In this document: positions 7,874 through 13,512 of the stretch, in pieces
Numbering within the stretch: position 1 is the first letter of the stretch
How the letters are laid out: each line of letters starts with the position of its first letter
Assembly: GCA_946409855.1 (NCBI GenBank)
Contig: CAMJXZ010000035.1
Location: forward strand, 1 to 15,562
DNA from: an uncultured Clostridia bacterium
Lineage (GTDB): Bacteria > Bacillota > Clostridia > Christensenellales > Aristaeellaceae
DNA length: 15,562 nucleotides
Direction: 5' to 3'
Made by a program: the position numbers and the translations under genes
The notes under the pieces: generated by a model
Databases searched by the model: none
Seen by the model: only the letters and a program-made list of their open reading frames with translations
What the model was told of the DNA's origin: nothing

Positions 7874-8734
7874 TTATTCGGGCGCGCCGGTCTTCAGATC
7901 TTCCGCCAGGGAAAGGGCGGCGATGCAGCCGTCTCCGACGGCCTTGGCCACCTGCAGCGGGGCGCCGGCGGCGTCCCCGGCCACACAGACCCGGGGAACG
8001 GAGGTACGCATTTTTTCATCGTGGCGGATGGCGGCACCGTCGGTGGTCAGCCCTGGCAGCAGCGTGCCCGGGGCGACGGCGGGCCGCAGGATGAACACGC
8101 AGTCCGCGGTGTAAGCTCTGTCTTCCGTCCGCACCCGGATCTGGGTGCCGTCCGCTCTTTCAACGGCGCCCGGCTTTCCGGGCAGCCGGACGATTTTTTC
8201 GTTCAGGGCCGTCAGGTCGTGCTTCTTTTCGCACAGGTACTGTACGGAGGAACACACGCCGGACAGGAAGTTGGCTTCCTCCACCGATTCCTGATCCGTC
8301 CCGATGACGAGGACCGGACGGCCGCGGTACAGCATGGCGTCGCAGGTGGCGCAGTAGCTGACGCCGCGGCCCAGCAGCGTCTGTTCCCCGGGGATTTCTT
8401 TCCCGCGGGAGGCGCCGATGGTGAGCAGTACGGACCGGGCGCTGACGATTTCCGGGCCGACGATGGCGGAAAAGGTGTCCCCCATGGGCAGCAGCTGGCT
8501 GACCTTGTCTTTGCGGATCTCCGCCCCGGCGTCCAGTGCTTCCGCCCGGAACAGCTCCAGCATTTCCCGGCCGGACTTCCCTCTTGTGCCGGGATAATTG
8601 TTGATTTTTTCCGCCAGGCCCAGGGCGCCGTCACCGGTATAGGCCATCAGGACGGTTTTGTTCCGGTTGCGGAGCGTCAAAGCGGCGGAGCAGCCGGCCG
8701 GGCCGGCGCCGATGATCAGTACGTCGTAAATCAT
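7874..8734 (-). CDS. Thioredoxin reductase-like FAD flavoprotein lacking canonical NADPH motifs
   Basis: A 286-residue member of the low-molecular-weight thioredoxin reductase (TrxB) family. It has the FAD-binding GAGPAG (9-14), the redox-active CATCD (C128, C131, D132) and the C-terminal FAD motif VAGDAAGAPLQVAKAVGDG (251-269). These should let it pass electrons through FAD and the CxxC pair to thioredoxin or a similar protein. The second nucleotide-binding segment is abnormal: where TrxB has GGGDSAxEEA, this has GTDQESVEEA (145-154), and the downstream HRRxxxR that holds the NADPH 2'-phosphate is absent (YLCEKKHD, 166-173). The family's usual RQ near the C-terminus is LQ here (260-261). Ferredoxin-linked flavin thioredoxin reductases of clostridia also lack NADPH motifs, so ferredoxin dependence is a reasonable inference. 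Start: ATG 8734 with AGAGGAGG 8 bases upstream. Confidence 0.88.
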   Translation of the reverse strand: MIYDVLIIGAGPAGCSAALTLRNRNKTVLMAYTGDGALGLAEKINNYPGTRGKSGREMLELFRAEALDAGAEIRKDKVSQLLPMGDTFSAIVGPEIVSARSVLLTIGASRGKEIPGEQTLLGRGVSYCATCDAMLYRGRPVLVIGTDQESVEEANFLSGVCSSVQYLCEKKHDLTALNEKIVRLPGKPGAVERADGTQIRVRTEDRAYTADCVFILRPAVAPGTLLPGLTTDGAAIRHDEKMRTSVPRVCVAGDAAGAPLQVAKAVGDGCIAALSLAEDLKTGAPE

Positions 8735-8760
8735 GGATCATGCCTCCTCTTGATTGGTCT

Positions 8761-8789
8761 ATTATAACAGGTGAAAAAAATTCTGTCCA
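8761..8789 (-). promoter_or_regulatory. Sigma-A promoter of the thioredoxin reductase-like gene
   Basis: On the minus strand TGGACA (8789-8784) and a perfect TATAAT (8766-8761) are 17 bases apart. The expected start is near 8755, about 20 bases before the ATG, so the leader is very short. The block of 23-bp repeats begins 8 bases upstream of this -35. Confidence 0.85.
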
Positions 8790-8796
8790 GTCCCGG

Positions 8797-8865
8797 ATGA
8801 ATCTGTAAAGAAAACGGAGATGAGTCTGTAAAGAAAACGGAGATGAGTCTGTAAAGAAAACGGGG
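8797..8865. repeat. Three contiguous 23-bp direct repeats between divergent promoters
   Basis: Units are 8797-8819, 8820-8842 and 8843-8865, with no spacer. Each begins ATGA(A/G)TCTGTAAAG and ends AAAACGG(A/G)G. Units 1 and 2 differ only at position 5, units 2 and 3 only at position 22. Each contains a small dyad, TCT-GTAA-AGA. The block lies upstream of both flanking promoters and so is not in either predicted transcript; the 23-base period is close to two helical turns, suggesting three sites for one DNA-binding protein. Not a CRISPR, as there are no spacers. Confidence 0.85.
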
Positions 8866-8870
8866 AAGGC

Positions 8871-8899
8871 TTGAAATCGCCGCATGAAAATGCTATGAT
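8871..8899 (+). promoter_or_regulatory. Sigma-A promoter of the phosphatase/kinase/surface-protein operon
   Basis: TTGAAA (8871-8876) and TATGAT (8894-8899) are 17 bases apart, with a TGC extended -10 element (8891-8893). The spacer contains a small dyad, GCAT-GAAA-ATGC (8882-8893). The third 23-bp repeat ends 5 bases upstream of the -35. The predicted start is near 8906, 28 bases before the ATG. Confidence 0.85.
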
Positions 8900-8933
8900 A
8901 TACATTGGGTAAATGACGGGGGAGTGATGGGGG

Positions 8934-10490
8934 ATGAATCAAAAAAAGCACTGGGTGCATTATACCAGTTTTGTGTTCGGCCTGATCACGGCCCTTTGCT
9001 CTTTCCTGCTGGCGCTCCGCTTTTTTGAGGAAACCCGGCTGGAGCCGGCCGCCCTGTACAACGCCGGGGTGGACGTGCTGGGCATCTTCGTGTGCATGGT
9101 ACTGTTTGCCTCCTGCGTCTGGCAGCCGGATTCCGCGAGCCCGGTCTTCATCGGGCTGATTCTGATGACCAACCTGGCTTTTTTCAACAACGAGTGGATC
9201 TGGTATGTCTCCAAAGTGCCGGAATACCGGACGTGGATGCTGTTTCTGGTCAGCATGGCCGATTTGCTGGATGTCGTGCTGATCTTCCATTTCTACAGGT
9301 ATGTGCGGGAGAGGATGCAGGTCTCCGGGAAGCTGGTCCGCTGGATGGACAGAGCGGCCGCGGTGCTGATCGTTCCCTTTCTCGCGCTGCTGGTCTATAA
9401 TGCCTTTGTCCCTGTATGCTTTATCGTGGATGAGACGGGCGCGTTTCAGATGCTGCCCCTGCACTGGCTGACGGACCTGTACCTGTGGATCCTCGCGCCG
9501 ATGACCGTCGGCGTCATCCTGTTTTCCAAAGCGACCGGAAAACAGAAATGGGTGACGCTTTCCTTCATCCTCATCCCCCTGGTGCACATCGTGGTGACCA
9601 TGGACGGCTTTGCCTACGCCACCCAGTACGGTTCCATCCTGATCGCGCTGATCGTCATCTACTGCGTGATGTCCAACGAACGCACCCGGAAGCTGTCCGC
9701 CACCGCCACGGAGCTGCAGACCGCCAGTGAGATCCAGGACGGCATGCTGCCGCATACCTTCCCGCCCTTCCCGGACCGGACAGAATTTGAGATTTATGCC
9801 AGCATGGACCCGGCCCGGGAGGTCGGGGGCGACTTTTATGATTTCTTTCTGATCGACGAGGATCATCTGTGCCTGGTGATCGCGGATGTCAGCGGCAAGG
9901 GCGTCCCGGCGGCCCTGTTCATGATGATCTCCAAGCTGATCGTGCAGAACTCCGCCAGGTACGGCCAGTCCGTGGCGGAAACCCTGACCAGGACCAACGA
10001 GATGCTGTTCGCGAACAACCAGGTGAAGATGTTTGTCACCGTCTGGCTGGGGATCCTGGAAATCTCCACCGGGAAGCTGACCGCCGGGAACGCCGGGCAC
10101 GAATATCCGATGATCAGGCGGGCGGGCGGCTCCTATGAACTGTTCAAGGACAAGCACGATTTCGTGATCGGCGGGATGCCCGATATGCGGTACAGGGATT
10201 ACGAGCTGCAGCTGCGGCCCGGGGACACGCTTTTCGTCTATACGGACGGCGTGCCGGAAGCAACCAACGCCGCCAAGGAAATGTTCGGGACGGACCGGAT
10301 GCTGGAGGCCCTGAACCGGCAGCCGGACGCCGGGCCGGAAGAGACGATCGCCGGGATGCGCCGGGCGGTGGACGGGTTTGTGAAAAAAGCAGAACAGTTT
10401 GACGACATGACGATGCTGTGTCTTTTGTACAAGGGGACGGAAAAGAGAGGGCTGGACCATGAAGGAACTGACGCTGGAAGCGAATGTTGA
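8934..10490 (+). CDS. Membrane-bound SpoIIE/RsbU-type PP2C serine phosphatase
   Basis: A 518-residue protein. The N-terminal half is membrane-embedded with about eight hydrophobic segments (10-29, 43-63, 69-85, 99-120, 140-164, 180-198, 207-223, 231-247). A linker with ASEIQDGMLP (264-273), the signature that precedes the RsbU/SpoIIE catalytic domain, leads into the phosphatase: VGGDFYDF (297-304), DVSGKGVPAALF (318-329), GNAGH (385-389), YTDGVPEA (436-443) and FDDMTM (489-494). The aspartates of these motifs form the Mn/Mg site. In the family such enzymes dephosphorylate STAS-domain anti-sigma-factor antagonists; here the membrane half probably senses a signal. Start ATG 8934 has GGGGGAG 9 bases upstream. 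The C-terminus overlaps the kinase gene by 32 bases. The N-terminal sensor family was not recognised. Confidence 0.93.
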   Translation: MNQKKHWVHYTSFVFGLITALCSFLLALRFFEETRLEPAALYNAGVDVLGIFVCMVLFASCVWQPDSASPVFIGLILMTNLAFFNNEWIWYVSKVPEYRTWMLFLVSMADLLDVVLIFHFYRYVRERMQVSGKLVRWMDRAAAVLIVPFLALLVYNAFVPVCFIVDETGAFQMLPLHWLTDLYLWILAPMTVGVILFSKATGKQKWVTLSFILIPLVHIVVTMDGFAYATQYGSILIALIVIYCVMSNERTRKLSATATELQTASEIQDGMLPHTFPPFPDRTEFEIYASMDPAREVGGDFYDFFLIDEDHLCLVIADVSGKGVPAALFMMISKLIVQNSARYGQSVAETLTRTNEMLFANNQVKMFVTVWLGILEISTGKLTAGNAGHEYPMIRRAGGSYELFKDKHDFVIGGMPDMRYRDYELQLRPGDTLFVYTDGVPEATNAAKEMFGTDRMLEALNRQPDAGPEETIAGMRRAVDGFVKKAEQFDDMTMLCLLYKGTEKRGLDHEGTDAGSEC

Positions 10491-10869
10491 CAACATCGCC
10501 GTGGTGACCGACTTTGTGAACGCCTTGCTGGAGGAGGCCGGCTGCGCCATGAAAGCGCAGCTGCAGATCGATGTGGCGATCGACGAGCTGTTCGGCAACA
10601 TCGCAAGGTACGCCTACGCGTCCGCCCGGGGCGAAGCGACGGTCCGGGTGGAGCTGGACAGGGAAGCCCGGCAGGTGTCCATCACCCTGATCGACAGCGG
10701 CAAGCCCTTTGACCCGCTGCACGAGATCCCCGTGCCGGATACCACCAGCCCGCTTGAACAGCGTCCCATCGGCGGGCTGGGTGTTTACCTGGTGAAGAAA
10801 ACGATGGACGGGATCCGGTACCGTCATGAAGGCGGGAAAAACATGCTGACCATCGTCAAGCGTATCTGA
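10459..10869 (+). CDS. RsbW/SpoIIAB-like serine kinase (ATP-binding anti-sigma-factor family)
   Basis: A 136-residue GHKL-fold ATPase of the RsbW/SpoIIAB type. The N-box is IDELFGNIARYAY (41-53; E43 and N47 for base and Mg binding), the G1 box DSGKPFDP (79-86) and the G2 box PIGGLGVYLVKK (103-114). Family members phosphorylate a STAS antagonist and in many cases also hold a sigma factor. Start ATG 10459 lies inside the phosphatase gene (32-base overlap, different frame) with GAGAGG 8 bases upstream, so production of the antagonistic phosphatase and kinase is probably coupled. No STAS protein or sigma factor gene is present in the window; the target must be encoded elsewhere or be something other than a sigma factor. 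Confidence 0.92.
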   Translation: MKELTLEANVDNIAVVTDFVNALLEEAGCAMKAQLQIDVAIDELFGNIARYAYASARGEATVRVELDREARQVSITLIDSGKPFDPLHEIPVPDTTSPLEQRPIGGLGVYLVKKTMDGIRYRHEGGKNMLTIVKRI

Positions 10870-10876
10870 CAGAAAA

Positions 10877-10915
10877 GCCGGTTTTTCCGGCGATGCCCCG
10901 GCGATGGCACCGGGG
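10877..10915 (+). other. Two consecutive hairpins between the kinase and surface-protein genes
   Basis: GCCGG-TTTTT-CCGGC (10877-10891) and CCCCGG (10896-10901) with CCGGGG (10910-10915) form back-to-back stems. Neither is followed by a T-tract, so they are not intrinsic terminators. They could mark an RNA processing or stability boundary that uncouples the level of the downstream gene. No promoter was recognised in this 71-base gap. Confidence 0.45.
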
Positions 10916-10924
10916 ATGATCAAT

Positions 10925-10932
10925 AAAGGTGG
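10925..10932 (+). promoter_or_regulatory. Ribosome binding site that decides a TTG start
   Basis: AAAGGTGG lies 8 bases upstream of TTG 10941. The in-frame GTG at 10929 falls within this Shine-Dalgarno itself and has no good site of its own, so TTG is the better start. Confidence 0.65.
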
Positions 10933-10940
10933 TTTTTGCT

Positions 10941-13157
10941 TTGCACGGAAAAAACTGGAAAGCGATGGCGCTTTTGCTGTGCATCTTCGTACTGGCTGCG
11001 CCGGCGGGCGCTTTGGGCGGCGGCCTCGGCGTCTACAGAATCCCAAGAAGGACAAGGGTGCCCGTGAATATTCCCAGGAGGACAGCCGCGCCCATCGTCA
11101 CGCCGCCCCGCGCGCCGCAGGAGGGAACCGCGGCCGGGACGGACGAACCGGCCCCTGCGGAAACGCCGGCGCCTGCCGCCGTTCTGTTTCCCTTTGGATA
11201 TGTGAATGTAAGCGCGGGCGTTCCGGGCTATGCGGATGAAACGGACCGGGAGCCGGCCGGGGTGTTCGCGGAAAACGGGTCGGCCTATGCCGCCGCTTCC
11301 TCCGGGGAACGGGTGAAGCTGGTTTTCGTCAACACGCGCACGGCGGCGGTGACGGAGGTATTCGTTTCCCCGGCGGATGTTGCCGGGATGCCCGCGGCCG
11401 ACGCCGCCGCCTTCCGGGCGATGCTTTCCGCCTATGACCCGGTGTATTACCAGGGCGTTCCGCTGCCGGCGGTTGCCTTTGACCCGGCGGGGGAGCCCGC
11501 GCGGGAAGCGGCTGATCCCCCTGCAGAAGAACCGGCGCGGCCGGAAGAAGGGGAAGACGCGGAGGAAACCATAGCGGAACAGGAGCATATGCCGGCCGCG
11601 GAGCCCGACGGGGAAGACCCGGAACAGGCGGGAGACGCGGCGGCGGAGCCGGTTCCCTGGCAGACCGCGCCCGATGAGGTGACCGCGGAAGTGACCGGCA
11701 ATTGCCAGGCGCTGATTTCCTGGCGCGGCAACGGCACCGCGAAACAGTACGCGGTGTACGAAATCGGCTGGGACGGGAAAGCGGCGTATATCGGGCATGT
11801 GGAGGACGCCGAATCCTTTATCACCCCGCAGCTTCCGGACGGGGAGCATACCTTCATCGTCCGGCCGCGCGCCGTGGTGGACGGCTTTGCCGTCAGCGGG
11901 GACGCGTCCGGGCCGGTGACCGTCCGCGTGGAGGCGGTGTACTGGACCACCGCGGTTACGGATGTGGATGCCCAGGTGGTCGGCCGGAACGTGACCGTCA
12001 CCTGGACGGGCAACGGCATCGCCGATCAGTATTCCGTCTATATGGCCGGGCCGGACGGCGTACTTGCCTTTGCCGGGAAAACGGAGAACGGGGAAACCGT
12101 GTTCCGGGTGGAAAATCTGCCGGACGGGGAGTACCGGTTCCTGATCCGTTCCCGGCTGCCGGAGGACGGCATGGTGCGGACCGGCGAGCCTTCCGAATCG
12201 GTGACGGTTTCCGTGCCGGCCATCATCTGGTCCACCGCGGTAACCGGGCTGGCCGCCGCCGTTTCCGAAGACGGCCGGGAGGAAATCTCCCTGACCTGGA
12301 CCGGCAACGGAAAAACCGATCAATACGAGGTCCTGGAGCTGCTGGACGGGCAGGAACTGTCCGCCGGCCGCGCGGAGCGGCCGGACAGCCATGTGATCCG
12401 GGACGCTTCCGGCGGGATCCATCAGTATATCGTCCGCTCCTGGCGCACGGAAGGCGGGGAGACGGAGCTGGGCGAAGCCTCGGCCCCCGTCACGGTCGAT
12501 CTGTCCGAGCGCTGGAAAACGGCGCCGCGGAACGTCCGGGCGGTTTCCGAGGGGCAGAACATTACCCTGACCTGGGAAGGCAGCCGCCTGACGCCCGGCT
12601 GGATGATCTACGAAATAACGGGGGACACCCTGAACCCGGTGCCGGTTCTGTCGACCAGCGGCTGCCAGGCCCTGATCCCCGGCGCGCAGGAAGGCCCCCA
12701 CAGCTACTGTATCTACCCGGCCTCCGGCACGGACGACGCGGAGGAACTGGGGGAGCCGAGCGGCGAAATCTTCATCGTGGCGGGGGATTATCAGGCCTAC
12801 GGACGGACGGACCGGGGCCTGATCTGGGCCCTTGCGCGGGACGGCCTGCTTTCTGTCAGCGGGTCCGGGCCGATGGACGATTACAGCGAGGAGCTTTTGC
12901 CGCCCTGGAGCGAATATGAAGAGGACATCACCGCCGTGACCGTGGCGGAGGGCGTCACGACCGTCGGCAGCTACGCCTTCCAGGGGTGCACCCTGCTGCA
13001 GGCCGCGGACCTGCCGCAGAGCCTGACCGAGATCGGCGACAGCGCCTTCAGGGACTGTGAAAGCCTGACGGCCGTCCGTCTGCCGGACAGCATCGTCCGG
13101 ATGGGGGATTTTGCTTTCTACGGCTGTCCTTCCCTGGCCAGAATCATCACCTTCTGA
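10941..13157 (+). CDS. Secreted protein with four fibronectin III-like modules and BspA-type leucine-rich repeats
   Basis: A 738-residue exported protein. The signal peptide is about residues 1-24 (MHGKNWK, then a hydrophobic core; AGA before the predicted cleavage site). A proline/arginine stretch with IPRRT twice (34-38, 44-48) and an acidic, alanine/proline-rich region (about 180-238) follow. Four beta-sandwich-like modules begin at W240, W335, W430 and W525, exactly 95 residues apart; each opens W-x-T-A and has (S/T)W(T/R/E)G, with GNG in the first three. Residues 616-662 match the usual N-terminal cap of BspA-type (LRR_5) repeats (LIWALARDGLLSVSGSG), followed by three 23-residue repeats with AF at 679, 702 and 725. 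No LPxTG, S-layer or lipobox motif was found. Likely roles are surface or extracellular binding; ligand unknown. A GTG 10929 start (4 residues longer) or ATG 10965 start is possible. Confidence 0.87.
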   Translation: MHGKNWKAMALLLCIFVLAAPAGALGGGLGVYRIPRRTRVPVNIPRRTAAPIVTPPRAPQEGTAAGTDEPAPAETPAPAAVLFPFGYVNVSAGVPGYADETDREPAGVFAENGSAYAAASSGERVKLVFVNTRTAAVTEVFVSPADVAGMPAADAAAFRAMLSAYDPVYYQGVPLPAVAFDPAGEPAREAADPPAEEPARPEEGEDAEETIAEQEHMPAAEPDGEDPEQAGDAAAEPVPWQTAPDEVTAEVTGNCQALISWRGNGTAKQYAVYEIGWDGKAAYIGHVEDAESFITPQLPDGEHTFIVRPRAVVDGFAVSGDASGPVTVRVEAVYWTTAVTDVDAQVVGRNVTVTWTGNGIADQYSVYMAGPDGVLAFAGKTENGETVFRVENLPDGEYRFLIRSRLPEDGMVRTGEPSESVTVSVPAIIWSTAVTGLAAAVSEDGREEISLTWTGNGKTDQYEVLELLDGQELSAGRAERPDSHVIRDASGGIHQYIVRSWRTEGGETELGEASAPVTVDLSERWKTAPRNVRAVSEGQNITLTWEGSRLTPGWMIYEITGDTLNPVPVLSTSGCQALIPGAQEGPHSYCIYPASGTDDAEELGEPSGEIFIVAGDYQAYGRTDRGLIWALARDGLLSVSGSGPMDDYSEELLPPWSEYEEDITAVTVAEGVTTVGSYAFQGCTLLQAADLPQSLTEIGDSAFRDCESLTAVRLPDSIVRMGDFAFYGCPSLARIITF

Positions 13158-13186
13158 CCGGAGAAAACGGCCGGCGCATCGCCCAC

Positions 13187-13230
13187 GGGGCTGCCGCGGC
13201 GCTTTTCGCGGCGGTCCCGCGGGTCTTTTT
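13187..13230 (+). terminator. Probable terminator after the surface-protein gene
   Basis: Bases 13187-13198 can pair with 13207-13218 in a 12-bp stem (two G-U pairs) around an 8-base loop. Five T residues follow at 13226-13230, but 7 bases after the stem, which is farther than ideal. It lies 30 bases after the stop codon, the right place to end the operon. Confidence 0.6.
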
Positions 13231-13351
13231 GCGCCGTTTTTCCGGGCGGGAAAACGGGTTTCCGTGGCGCTGCGGATGCCGCTTGCGCCGGGCCCGGAAG
13301 CGGGGCGGGAAACCGGAACCCCGAATTGTTAAATTTTCAGAGGATCCCGCC

Positions 13352-13369
13352 GGTTTGATCCCTCAAACC
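13352..13369. promoter_or_regulatory. Perfect 7-bp inverted repeat upstream of nrdD
   Basis: GGTTTGATCCCTCAAACC is a perfect dyad with 7-bp arms and a 4-base centre, about 58 bases upstream of the nrdD -35. No T-tract follows, so an operator is more likely than a terminator. The bound protein is unknown. Confidence 0.4.
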
Positions 13370-13411
13370 CCGCGAAAACGCTCAAGAATCAACATTTCGG
13401 CCCGTTTGTTC

Positions 13412-13439
13412 AAAATTTATCCATATATTGACAAATTTT
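13412..13439. promoter_or_regulatory. 28-bp near-palindrome over the nrdD -35, NrdR-box-like core
   Basis: Twelve of 14 base pairs are symmetric about 13425/13426: outer arms AAAATTT/AAATTTT and a core CCATATATTG (13421-13430). The core fits nine of ten positions of the NrdR box core C(A/T)ATATAT(A/T)G, although the outer ACA/TGT positions do not match. It covers the -35, the right place for a repressor. Only one such box was seen, whereas NrdR usually binds two boxes about three helical turns apart. Confidence 0.45.
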
Positions 13440-13456
13440 CTGTTTGGGATTATACT
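13428..13456 (+). promoter_or_regulatory. Sigma-A promoter of nrdD
   Basis: A perfect TTGACA (13428-13433) and TATACT (13451-13456) are 17 bases apart. The predicted start near 13463 leaves a leader of about 50 bases, with a small TCCG/CGGA hairpin (13475-13490), before GGAGG at 13501-13505. Confidence 0.88.
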
Positions 13457-13512
13457 GTCCAAGGTTTGAAAAGCTCCGGTTGTGAACGGAAGCAGACGAT
13501 GGAGGATACGTG

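Larger units (their letters stand above)
13158..13512. other. 355-base intergenic region upstream of nrdD
   Basis: No credible gene is seen. The first 170 bases are very GC-rich with several inverted repeats, including the terminator-like hairpin at 13187-13230. From about 13325 the composition becomes AT-rich and holds two dyads (13352-13369, 13412-13439), the nrdD promoter (13428-13456) and the nrdD ribosome binding site (GGAGG 13501-13505). A short open frame across 13111-13332 is in the wrong frame to the surface-protein gene and has no features of a protein. Confidence 0.7.

Noticed and set aside
8797..8865. CRISPR array or a PhoP-type box.
   Set aside because: The units are contiguous with no spacers. 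TTTACA recurs on the minus strand every 23 bases, not at the 11-base spacing expected of PhoP half-sites.
8797..8865. Tiny ORFs (ATG AGT CTG TAA) in each 23-bp unit.
   Set aside because: Two-amino-acid extensions after Met with no ribosome binding site spacing, outside any predicted transcript.
10977..10991. Lipoprotein signal (Cys14 after LLL) in the surface protein.
   Set aside because: A lipobox needs Gly, Ala or Ser just before the cysteine; here it is Leu, and an AxA cleavage site follows later.
13446..13461. Second NrdR box downstream of the near-palindrome.
   Set aside because: Symmetry is poor and the centre-to-centre distance is about 28 bases, not the usual 31-32.
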